Positions 7,523 through 14,480 of a DNA stretch of 26,319 bases are shown here, piece after piece. The notes under the pieces were generated by a model, which did not search any database, was not told the origin of the DNA, and saw nothing but the letters and a program-made list of their open reading frames with translations. Position numbers and translations under genes: made by a program. This stretch comes from Porphyromonadaceae bacterium UBA3318 (GTDB taxonomy: Bacteria; Bacteroidota; Bacteroidia; Bacteroidales; Muribaculaceae), in the NCBI GenBank assembly GCA_002361235.1, contig DESI01000001.1:1-26319 (forward strand), given 5' to 3'. Every line of letters starts with the position of its first letter. The stretch's first letter is position 1.

Positions 7523-8220
7523 CAATCCTTTACAATGGAATGATACAGGTCCGTCAGCCATTGCATCTGTTGTTGATGGTTCATGTCGTCGTTGTCCAGA
7601 AGCACGGCGTCGTCGGCCTGACGCAGCGGCGACACCTCGCGTGTGGAGTCGATGCGGTCGCGCTCGCGTATGTTGTTCAATATGTCGGCGAAGTCCACCG
7701 GCTTGCCGGTCTTTTCCTCCAGTTCCTTCTGGCGACGGCGCGCACGCTCCTCGGCACTGGCGTTGACGAATACCTTCATCTCGGCATGGGGGAACACGGT
7801 AGTGCCTATGTCGCGGCCATCCATCACTATGCCGCCGGTCCGGCCGAACTCCTGCTGCAGTTTCACCAGGTGTTCGCGCACCTCGGGAATCACGGCCACG
7901 GGGCTGACGTGTGCGCTGACCTCCATGGTGCGGATGTCGCGCTCCACATCCTCGCCGTTAAGCAGCGTGTGCTGCACGCCGTCGGCCGTAGAGGCCGGCG
8001 CGAACGATATGTGTATGTCGGGCAGCGCGGCGGTAAGAGCCACGGTGTCTACCTTGCCGTCCGGTGAGATCATGCCGTGACGCATGGCATACAGCGTCAC
8101 GGCGCGGTACATGGCCCCGGAGTCGATATAGGTATATCCTACGCGGCGTGCCAGATCGCGGGCCATAGTCGATTTGCCCGATGATGAATAACCGTCGATG
8201 GCTATCGTTATCTTCTTCAT
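7522..8220 (-). CDS. cmk: Cytidylate kinase
   Basis: This 232-residue NMP kinase phosphorylates CMP and dCMP with ATP. The P-loop is GYSSSGKS at 10-17. It is followed by the family hallmark YIDSGAMYRAVTLYA and the later GRDIGTTVFPHAEMKVFV. The lid region carries ARRRQKELEEKTGKPVDF. Length matches the long bacterial form. It starts 21 bp after glgB ends, and its stop shares bases with the ispH start, so ispH translation is probably coupled to cmk. The cmk-ispH pairing is recurrent in Bacteroidetes and other phyla, which supports the operon call. Confidence 0.97.
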   Translation of the reverse strand: MKKITIAIDGYSSSGKSTMARDLARRVGYTYIDSGAMYRAVTLYAMRHGMISPDGKVDTVALTAALPDIHISFAPASTADGVQHTLLNGEDVERDIRTMEVSAHVSPVAVIPEVREHLVKLQQEFGRTGGIVMDGRDIGTTVFPHAEMKVFVNASAEERARRRQKELEEKTGKPVDFADILNNIRERDRIDSTREVSPLRQADDAVLLDNDDMNHQQQMQWLTDLYHSIVKD

Positions 8221-8241
8221 TGTCTTTGTCTTTCTCTCCTC

Positions 8242-10317
8242 TTACTTCTTGGGTTTCTTAACAGCGGTTTTGGCTGCGGTTTTGGCAGCGGGCTTGCGTC
8301 CCTTCTTCACCATGCGGAGCACCTGTGCGGTGCGTGCCGGCAGATACATCTTGAGCCATCCCTTGCCGCTGGGGCTGTACAGCGGATCGGGCTGGGTGAA
8401 GTGATGCACGTTGTCGTCGATCATGCCGAAACCGCCATATTCGGGCGAGTCGCTGTCGAGCACCACCTCGTATTCGCCGGCCGGCGCCAGGAATCCGTAG
8501 CCCTCGAACGAGCGTGTCGGGCTCCAGTTGAACACGAATATCAGGTCGCCGCGCATGAAGGCCAGTATCTGGTCGTCGTCCTTCTCCCACAGTTTCTCTA
8601 CGGGAAGCGCCTGGAAGTTATAATGCTGCGACACCAGTTCGATCATGTCGTTGTCGAAACGGTTCAGATACTTGTATTTCAGGTCCTCGCGGTCCACCAG
8701 GTCCCACTGACGGCGGGCATACTTGTAGCTCCATCCGTTGCCCTCGCGCGGGAAGTCGATCCATTCGGGATGGCCGAACTCGTTACCCATGAAGTTGAGG
8801 TATCCGCCGTTGATGGTGCCCAGTGTCACCAGGCGTATCATCTTGTGCATGGCCATGCCGCGTGCCACGGTGCCGTCCGGGTCGTCGACCTGCATGTGCC
8901 AGTACATCTCCTTGTCTATCAGACGGAATATGATGGTCTTGTCGCCTACCAGGGCCTGGTCGTGGCTCTCGCAGTAGCTTACGGTCTTCTCGTCGGCGCG
9001 GCGGTTGGTCAGCTCCCAGTATATGGAGGTGGGGTGCCAGTCCTCGTCCTTCTTCTCCTTGAGCATCTTGATCCAGTAGTCGGGGATGCCCATTGCCAGG
9101 CGGTAATCGAATCCCATGCCGCCGTCCTCGAACTTGATGGCCAGGCCGGGCATGCCGCTCATCTCCTCGGCTATGGTGATGGCCGTGGCCTTCACTTCGT
9201 GTATCAGGATGTTGGCCAGTGTCAGATATACGATGGCGTTGGTGTCCTGGTTGCCGTCGTAGTAGTCGGCATAGCTGCCGAACGCCTTGCCCAGTCCGTG
9301 GTCGTAATACAGCATCGAGGTCACGCCGTCGAAGCGGAAGCCGTCGAAGCGGTACTCCTCCATCCAGTATTTGCAGTTGGAGAGCAGGAAATACAGCACA
9401 TAGTTCTTGCCGTAGTCGAAACAGAGGCTGTCCCACGCCGGATGCTCGCGGCGTCCGTCGCCGTAGAAGTAGAGGTTGTGGCTGCCGTCAATACGGCCCA
9501 GACCCTCGTTCTCGTTCTTGACGGCGTGGCTGTGCACTATGTCCATGATCACGGCGATGCCGAGCGAATGGGCCTCGTCTATCAGGCGCTTCAGGTCGTC
9601 GGGCGTGCCGAAACGGCTGGAGGCGGCGTAGAAGCTGCTGACATGATAGCCGAACGAGCCATAATAGGGATGCTCCTGTATGGCCATGAGCTGGATGGCG
9701 TTGTAGCCGTCCTTCGCGATGCGGGGCAGGATGTTGACGCGGAATTCCTCGTATGTGCCCACGCCCTCCTTCTCCTCGGCCATGCCGATGTGCGCCTCGT
9801 ATATCAGCAGCGGGCGCGTGTCGGGACGGAAGCGCGTGGTCTTGAATTTATAAGGGGTCTCGGGGGCGTATACCTCGGCCGAGAATATCTTTGTGTCGGG
9901 GTCCTGCACCACGCGCGTGGCGTATGCCGGGATGCGGTCGCCCTCGCCGCCGCGCCAGTACACGCGCATCTTGTACAGGTCGCCGTTATGGATCATGTCG
10001 GCGGCGAACTTGCCCTCCCACGAGCCGTCCTTAAGGCGGGTCAGGGCATAACGCTCGTCGCTCTGCCAGTTGCTGAAGTCGCCTATCAGGACCACCTTCT
10101 CGGCGTTGGGCAGATAGTCGCGGAACACCCACGTGCCGTTAGGCTGGCGGTGAAGTCCGTAGTATTTATAAGCGTTGGCGAATTTGGACAGACTGCCGTC
10201 GGAGGCGGCCGTAAGCTCGTCGAATTTCTTTATTACATCGTTGTGACGTCCGTCGATGGCCGGCTTGTAGGGCTCCAGCCACGGGTCATTGCGAAGTATT
10301 GCAAGGTCTTTCTCCAT
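8242..10317 (-). CDS. glgB: 1,4-alpha-glucan branching enzyme (GH13)
   Basis: This 691-residue enzyme cuts an alpha-1,4 glucan and re-attaches it by an alpha-1,6 bond, making glycogen branches in the cytoplasm. A CBM48-like N domain (about 60-150, VVLIGDFSNWQ) precedes the GH13 barrel. Barrel motifs are DIVHSH at 259-264, GFRFDGVTSM at 326-335 with nucleophile D330, IAEEMSG near 382-388 carrying the acid/base Glu, and ESHDQ at 450-454 with the stabilising Asp. The sequence resembles the eukaryote-like branching enzymes typical of Bacteroidetes. Residues about 671-691 form an unusual Lys/Ala-rich tail (KKGRKPAAKTAAKTAVKKPKK without hydrophobics). It heads the glgB-cmk-ispH-tadA run. A long plus-strand open frame here is an antisense shadow. 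Confidence 0.96.
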   Translation of the reverse strand: MEKDLAILRNDPWLEPYKPAIDGRHNDVIKKFDELTAASDGSLSKFANAYKYYGLHRQPNGTWVFRDYLPNAEKVVLIGDFSNWQSDERYALTRLKDGSWEGKFAADMIHNGDLYKMRVYWRGGEGDRIPAYATRVVQDPDTKIFSAEVYAPETPYKFKTTRFRPDTRPLLIYEAHIGMAEEKEGVGTYEEFRVNILPRIAKDGYNAIQLMAIQEHPYYGSFGYHVSSFYAASSRFGTPDDLKRLIDEAHSLGIAVIMDIVHSHAVKNENEGLGRIDGSHNLYFYGDGRREHPAWDSLCFDYGKNYVLYFLLSNCKYWMEEYRFDGFRFDGVTSMLYYDHGLGKAFGSYADYYDGNQDTNAIVYLTLANILIHEVKATAITIAEEMSGMPGLAIKFEDGGMGFDYRLAMGIPDYWIKMLKEKKDEDWHPTSIYWELTNRRADEKTVSYCESHDQALVGDKTIIFRLIDKEMYWHMQVDDPDGTVARGMAMHKMIRLVTLGTINGGYLNFMGNEFGHPEWIDFPREGNGWSYKYARRQWDLVDREDLKYKYLNRFDNDMIELVSQHYNFQALPVEKLWEKDDDQILAFMRGDLIFVFNWSPTRSFEGYGFLAPAGEYEVVLDSDSPEYGGFGMIDDNVHHFTQPDPLYSPSGKGWLKMYLPARTAQVLRMVKKGRKPAAKTAAKTAVKKPKK

Positions 10318-10345
10318 TTTTATGTAGTCTTTCTATCGTATAAAC

Positions 10346-10424
10346 AGTTTATAAAGTTTATAAAGTTTACAAAGTTAAGATAATAGTGCAGCCTATCCAA
10401 AGACTATGGCGTTCTCTTAACTTT
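10346..10424. repeat. 9-bp tandem repeats and inverted repeat upstream of glgB
   Basis: Three consecutive 9-mers AGTTTATAA, AGTTTATAA and AGTTTACAA lie at 10346-10372, followed by a partial copy. AAAGTTAAGA at 10371-10380 is the exact reverse complement of TCTTAACTTT at 10415-10424, so the gap between glgB and the ATPase-TOPRIM gene could form a 10-bp stem with a 34-nt loop. It may be a terminator for the upstream gene or a regulator of glgB. No clear TAnnTTTG promoter was seen here. Confidence 0.55.
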
Positions 10425-10443
10425 TTTAACTTTTTCAACTCTT

Positions 10444-12036
10444 TCATCTTATGTTGTCGGCTTCTAAGATGTGGGCGATGGCGTTTTTCAGGTTCTTGGC
10501 GTCGTCGTCGTTTCCCTTCAGGGCCTCGAGTACGCCCGATATGTAGTGTTGAGGCGACGGGTATCCCAGCATGGTGTGTACATTGGAGGCGGCCAGCATG
10601 GGCTTGTGGTTGAACACGCGCAGGATACCGTAGAGGTCGCCGGCGGCCGCCAGCTTGTGGAATTCGTCGCGCAGCCGGTTGTAGTGCCGGCGCGGTTCCA
10701 GCTGATACACCAGTTGCCTGATATGGGTCTCCATTGCGGTGATGCAGGTGAATTTGGCGTCGATGCGGCATTCCACGTCGCGCTTTATCTTGTGTCGGGT
10801 GTGCTGCAGCGCCTGTTCGTCGGCATGGGCCTTGAAAGTGCGCACAATGTCACGGTGCATCCGGTCCGTGATCCTGCGGGCGTCCTTGCCGCGACGCCGG
10901 GCCATGACTCTGACGACCTCCGGCAGCAGGAAAATGTTCTCTATCTCGGCCACATCGGGCACCAGTATGTTCTTCTTGCGCAGATACTCCACTTCGGAAT
11001 CGGTGCGGCGGTCGCGGTCCACTATGCCCATGCTCTGAAGATGGTGCATGGAACTCAGGTCGTTGAAGGCGCGCACGGTCTCTATCACCTTGTTGCACGA
11101 GCCCAAGGCGCGCACCGTCCTGTCGCGGAACACCAGAGAGTATAGTTTTAAGTCGATGCTGTGGCTGTCGTCGCCTTCAATGAACAGGACGGGCTTGCGG
11201 CTGCCGGCCAGTTCTATCATCAGTTCCTCGGAGAGGGGAGTGGACTTCAGCAGGTCGTAGTCCCAGGCATGCTGCCGGCTATCGTAGCTCTTGACCCACA
11301 GGCAGGTGTTGCTGGTGCGGCTGGTCACGAAATCCACGTCCACCGAGTTGTAGATGAACGTGCAGTCGGGGCGCAGCTGCTCCACGGCGTCCCACAGCGT
11401 CTGGCGTATGGCCGGATGCAGGAACAGTCCCGGCGAGTCGATGAAAACGGTGGCTTCAGGAGCGGCGAACAGCACCCCCGCCAGGTAATACAGCACCGCC
11501 TTCTCGCCCTGGCTCAGCGAGCCGAGGGTTATCAGGTCGTCGCCGGCGCCGGTGCCGAACATCAGCCGGTTGCCGTGGCGCACTATCTTGTTGTCGGGAA
11601 AGATGGTCTCCCAGTTTCGGCGCACCAGGTCGAACTTGGAGAGTGGAAGCCGGGCCTTGACACCATGCTGCAGCAAGGTGGCCTTGATTTCCATCAGGTT
11701 CTGCATCTCGTCCGCCAGAAGCATGTAGAACAGCTTGTCGAGCTGGCTGACGGCGTCCGAGCGCAGATAGGGAATCTGGCGCATGGCCTCGCGGTATTGC
11801 ACGTCAATCGAGCCGGGACGCGTGGACTCGTTGCTTTCGGGGAAGAAGGCCGTGAGTACGTCCAGGCAGTAAGCCTTATCGCCGCACAGCTCCATCATCT
11901 CGTCCATGAAGCGGGACTTGCCGGCACCGTTGGCACCGATGATGGTGACGCGGCGCGACTTCGCGGCGTCCATCTCCGCGATGGCGTGCAGACACTTGGG
12001 CAGGCGTATTGTGGATCGGTTTTCGGTCTTCGACAT
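10444..12036 (-). CDS. Fused ABC-type ATPase and DUF4435/TOPRIM nuclease-like protein
   Basis: This 530-residue protein has two halves. Residues 1-275 form an ABC-type ATPase: Walker A GANGAGKS (34-41), signature LSQGE (174-178) and Walker B strand VFID (197-200). Residues about 280-480 form a DUF4435/TOPRIM-type domain, with FIEGDD (E287) and VDRD (D340, D342) giving the E...DxD acidic set, then VPDVAEIENIFLL. This is the domain order of OLD-family nucleases and of the PARIS anti-phage proteins AriA (ATPase) and AriB (DUF4435), which also occur as single-chain fusions. Odd points are Ser201 where the catalytic Glu of Walker B is expected, and Asn-Ser (230-231) in place of the usual switch-loop His. 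It is a single gene among housekeeping genes, so a defence role is possible but unproven. Confidence 0.8.
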   Translation of the reverse strand: MSKTENRSTIRLPKCLHAIAEMDAAKSRRVTIIGANGAGKSRFMDEMMELCGDKAYCLDVLTAFFPESNESTRPGSIDVQYREAMRQIPYLRSDAVSQLDKLFYMLLADEMQNLMEIKATLLQHGVKARLPLSKFDLVRRNWETIFPDNKIVRHGNRLMFGTGAGDDLITLGSLSQGEKAVLYYLAGVLFAAPEATVFIDSPGLFLHPAIRQTLWDAVEQLRPDCTFIYNSVDVDFVTSRTSNTCLWVKSYDSRQHAWDYDLLKSTPLSEELMIELAGSRKPVLFIEGDDSHSIDLKLYSLVFRDRTVRALGSCNKVIETVRAFNDLSSMHHLQSMGIVDRDRRTDSEVEYLRKKNILVPDVAEIENIFLLPEVVRVMARRRGKDARRITDRMHRDIVRTFKAHADEQALQHTRHKIKRDVECRIDAKFTCITAMETHIRQLVYQLEPRRHYNRLRDEFHKLAAAGDLYGILRVFNHKPMLAASNVHTMLGYPSPQHYISGVLEALKGNDDDAKNLKNAIAHILEADNIR

Positions 12037-12077
12037 GGCTTTTCGGCTTTCAAGTCGTAAATTTAGTAAATAATTTG

Positions 12078-12085
12078 TAATTTTG
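12078..12085 (+). promoter_or_regulatory. Putative -7 box upstream of ribE
   Basis: TAATTTTG matches the Bacteroidetes TAnnTTTG -7 element and would start transcription about 45 nt before the ribE ATG. No good TTTG box was found 19-21 bp upstream. The gap (12037-12135) is shared with the divergent ATPase-TOPRIM gene. Confidence 0.4.
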
Positions 12086-12135
12086 CATTGATAGATATAA
12101 AAATAATTGTGGGACTCTTTAATAAAGGATAGAAA

Positions 12136-12765
12136 ATGTTTTCAGGAATAGTGGAAAGTGCGGCACGGGTGGTGTCGCTGAGACGTGAGGACGAGAATCT
12201 GCACATCACGCTGGAGTGCGAGTTTGTTGACGAGCTTCACATCGACCAGTCGGTGGCTCATAATGGCGTGTGCCTCACCGTGGTGTCGGTGGACGGCAAC
12301 ACCTATACGGTGACGGCGATAAAGGAGACGCTGGAGCGCAGCAACTTAGGTCAGTTAGAGGTCGGAAGCCTGGTGAACGTGGAGCGCAGCATGCGCATCG
12401 ACGGCCGTCTGGACGGCCATATCGTGCAGGGGCACGTGGACCAGACCGCCGTTTGCGTCAGCGTCGAGGAAGAGGACGGCTCGTGGCGTTACACGTTCCG
12501 GTACGAGGTGTCGAAGGAGATGGCCCGTCGCGGATATGTCACGGTAGACAAGGGCTCGGTGACGGTGAACGGCGTCAGCCTTACGGTGTGCGAGCCGAAG
12601 GACATGGAAGGGGAGAATAAAGAAATGATGACATGCCTGTTCAGCAATGCCATCATTCCCTATACTCATGACCATACGAATTTCTGCGACATCCAGCCGG
12701 GCACGGTGGTAAACCTGGAGTTCGACATCCTCGGCAAGTACCTGGCCCGCCTCGCCTCCATCTGA
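12136..12765 (+). CDS. ribE: Riboflavin synthase, alpha chain
   Basis: This 209-residue enzyme dismutates two 6,7-dimethyl-8-ribityllumazine molecules into riboflavin. The two lumazine-binding barrels are visible. Barrel 1 starts MFSGIVESAARV and contains NGVCLTVVSVDGN and ERSNLG. Barrel 2 has HIVQGHVDQTA, then VTVDKGSVTVNGVSLTV. The N-terminal MF(S/T)GIVE is the family signature. A short insertion (MEGENKEMMT) sits in the second barrel. The stop codon lies inside a small 6-bp GC hairpin (12753-12773) before the convergent DUF4923 gene, and only 15 bp separates the two. No other riboflavin genes and no FMN riboswitch are visible. The symbol ribE follows common usage; some species call it ribC. 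Confidence 0.96.
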   Translation: MFSGIVESAARVVSLRREDENLHITLECEFVDELHIDQSVAHNGVCLTVVSVDGNTYTVTAIKETLERSNLGQLEVGSLVNVERSMRIDGRLDGHIVQGHVDQTAVCVSVEEEDGSWRYTFRYEVSKEMARRGYVTVDKGSVTVNGVSLTVCEPKDMEGENKEMMTCLFSNAIIPYTHDHTNFCDIQPGTVVNLEFDILGKYLARLASI

Positions 12766-12780
12766 TAGAGGCGCCCGGAT

Positions 12781-13683
12781 TTACTTGCGGTTGCGGTTTC
12801 CGAGGATATTGATCAGCGTGCCGAGGCTGTTGGAGCCATCGGACTGATTGGTCGAGGAACTCGAGTTGCCCGAATTACTCGAGGAGCCCGAGTTACTCGA
12901 GGATCCCGAGTTGTTCGAGTTATTCTGAGTTCCCGAGTTGCCGCCGCGCAGGATGTTGCCGAGGGCGTCAAGGGCCGACGAGCCGGTGGACTGCTGTTCG
13001 CCGGCGACGGTGCCGGTCTTCTCGGTGCGGAAGCCGATGCAGAGGCCGTCGTACATGTCAAGTATTTTGGTGATGGCGCTCAGTGTCTTGATGTTCACGA
13101 CCTTGGATATGGCCGACAGCAGGTTGGTCAGCTTCGAGGCGTCGAACATGATGTTCAGCGTCTTTGAGGTCTTTTCGGCGTAGGTGGTCACGGAGGCCAG
13201 CTTCATGCCGAGCATCGTGAAGTTGAAGTCGAACACGCCTTTGCCCTTGTCGCTCTGTGTGATGGTGCCGTTCAGGGTCACCATCTTGGTCTTCATCGAG
13301 AAGGTGCCGTCGGTCTGGATTGTGATGACGGTGCCGTTGAGACCGAGTTTGGAGTAGTAGGGCGAGAGTTCCTTTTCGACCATTGCGGCGGCGGCGATGC
13401 CGCCGGCCTTCTTGAGCATGTTTTCCGACTGGAAGCATACGGCGGGTCCGTTGCTGGTCCATACGCCGGCCAGGTCCTGCACCGTGATGTTGCTGCTGGA
13501 GAATACTCCTTCGAGCAGATTGCCGAGGGTGTTGCCGCCACCTTTGCCGGATGTGGTGGTCTGCGACGAGTTGCCGCCTAAGTTGCCTAAGGCTCCGAAT
13601 ATGTCAGACAGGTTCTGGGCCTGTGCGCCGGCGCTTGCGAGCAGCACCGCGGCTGCCATTGCCATTCTTTTTAATTTCTTCAT
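12781..13683 (-). CDS. Secreted DUF4923-type protein with a Ser/Gly/Asn repeat tail
   Basis: This 300-residue protein has a classic signal peptide (MKKLKRMAMAAAVLLASAGA, cleavage after AQA). A Gly/Ser/Asn/Thr-rich linker of about 30 residues follows. The body contains VQDLAGVWTSNGPAVCFQSEN, LKKAGGIAAAAMVEKELSPYY and TFSMKTKMVTLNGTI, which I recognise as the DUF4923 family of Bacteroidales, probably a lipocalin-like beta barrel. Its function is unknown. The tail is low complexity, built from Ser-Asn-Ser-Gly-Ser units. The underlying DNA has three 18-bp units at 12869-12922, so the tail length may vary between strains. It is convergent with ribE and followed upstream by a long gene-free region. 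Confidence 0.8.
   Translation of the reverse strand: MKKLKRMAMAAAVLLASAGAQAQNLSDIFGALGNLGGNSSQTTTSGKGGGNTLGNLLEGVFSSSNITVQDLAGVWTSNGPAVCFQSENMLKKAGGIAAAAMVEKELSPYYSKLGLNGTVITIQTDGTFSMKTKMVTLNGTITQSDKGKGVFDFNFTMLGMKLASVTTYAEKTSKTLNIMFDASKLTNLLSAISKVVNIKTLSAITKILDMYDGLCIGFRTEKTGTVAGEQQSTGSSALDALGNILRGGNSGTQNNSNNSGSSSNSGSSSNSGNSSSSTNQSDGSNSLGTLINILGNRNRK
12869..12922 (-). repeat. 18-bp tandem repeats coding the Ser/Asn/Gly tail
   Basis: Three imperfect 18-bp units start at 12869, 12887 and 12905, each beginning CCCGA on the plus strand. Looser related bases continue on both sides. The period is a multiple of three, so gain or loss of units would keep the reading frame. Confidence 0.7.
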
Positions 13684-13831
13684 CAGTTTCGTTGTTACAA
13701 TCTATCATTAGATACGAAAACACTGACAAAGTTTAATCCGGACTGTAGCAGCCTGTCCCGGCAGCGCTATAGCCGGATTGACGACGAGTCGCCGAGTGCC
13801 GGCGTCCTCACTGTCAAATGCAGACGGACTA

Positions 13832-14089
13832 CCTCGGAGAGGTTGTTTCTCATTAACCCCACGATGGTCGGCGACAGCGACAGCCGGCACCGGCCTTCGT
13901 GGGGACAGGCAGATGCGACACTGCTTGGTCGAAGACCATGTCTCTGTACTGCCTGATATGACTATGATATAAGGCGAGCGGCATGGTCTCCGACCAAGCG
14001 GTATGATACGTATCTTACCCCACGAAGGCTGTAAGGCGCTACGCTCCCTTCAGCCATCGTGGGGTTAATGAGAAACAGCCTCTCCGAGG
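13832..14089. repeat. 258-bp nested palindromic element
   Basis: Three nested inverted pairs share one centre. The outer arms 13832-13867 and 14054-14089 match at 35 of 36 bases. The middle arms 13893-13904 and 14018-14029 match at 12 of 12. The inner arms 13923-13940 and 13982-13999 match at 17 of 18. The centre is 41 bp. In addition, each half contains its own hairpin, because the 8-mer CCCCACGA (13857-13864, 14018-14025) faces TCGTGGGG (13897-13904, 14057-14064). The DNA can therefore fold as one long stem or as two flanking hairpins of 47-48 bp. No transposase or target-site duplication was seen. Confidence 0.85.
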
Positions 14090-14118
14090 CAGCACATCAC
14101 ATCTATGCCAAATATCAT

Positions 14119-14226
14119 CTCCTGTACTCCTGTCAAAAATACCTGCGGAACAATAGACACTCCTGTTTCTCCTGTTCTCCTGTCAAATAAGCAATGGGCG
14201 ACGTAGAGTGTCGCTTCTCCTGTCAA
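14119..14226 (+). repeat. CTCCTGT-type repeats left of the surface operon
   Basis: Copies lie at 14119-14140, 14163-14184 and 14216-14226, each ending CTCCTGTCAA. The 22-mer at 14163-14184 is identical to the core of array units about 10.7 kb away (24806-25168). This shows one repeat family on both sides of the six-gene operon. Confidence 0.8.
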
Positions 14227-14367
14227 CGCTGGTCAAATCGGGGCGCGGTTTGTCGAAAGGGGATATGATGCGAATGTTGGAACGGAATTTAGTCGATTTT
14301 AATGGTCAGATTGGCGCAATGTTCCGATTATGGGCGTTAAAAAGTCTGAATTTTCAAATATTATATT

Positions 14368-14375
14368 AATTTTGC
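14368..14375 (+). promoter_or_regulatory. Putative -7 box of the surface operon
   Basis: TAATTTTG fits TAnnTTTG in an AT-rich patch just upstream of the first lipoprotein gene and predicts a leader of about 100 nt. No convincing TTTG is present at -33, so an activator or another start site is possible. Confidence 0.45.
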
Positions 14376-14480
14376 ACCCGTTCTCAAGGGCTATTATGGT
14401 CCAAATGAATAACGATTTGCTATAAATTGCTGAGACACACGCACATTATCGCAATTAACAACAAAAACAACACATAGAGT

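Larger units (their letters stand above)
13684..14480. other. Gene-free 0.8-kb region with a nested palindrome and CTCCTGT repeats
   Basis: No credible gene lies here; the short open frames (for example 13708-13890 minus) lack codon bias, length and family resemblance. The region holds a 258-bp nested inverted repeat (13832-14089), then CTCCTGT-type repeats (14119-14226), then AT-rich DNA carrying the probable promoter of the surface operon (14368-14375) and a leader of about 100 nt. Confidence 0.75.

Noticed and set aside
7522..7561. Longer ispH start at 7561
   Set aside because: It would overlap cmk by 40 bp, while ATG 7522 gives a TGATG junction with an upstream AAGGAT and normal family length.
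8401..10383. 660-residue plus-strand open frame opposite glgB
   Set aside because: It is antisense to a fully motif-verified glgB, is rich in Val/His/Gln as shadows of GC-rich genes are, and shows no domain I recognise.
12753..12773. Hairpin at the ribE stop as an intrinsic terminator
   Set aside because: The stem is only 6 bp with a 9-nt loop, and no U tract follows on either strand.
13708..13972. Small genes (60-64 residues) in the gene-free region
   Set aside because: They overlap the palindrome on both strands, lack coding character and match no family I know.
13868..14053. Invertible promoter upstream of the surface operon
   Set aside because: The spacing of the 36-bp arms fits, but no TAnnTTTG promoter lies between them, the segment itself is palindromic, and no recombinase gene is near. 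Kept only as an alternative in the finding.
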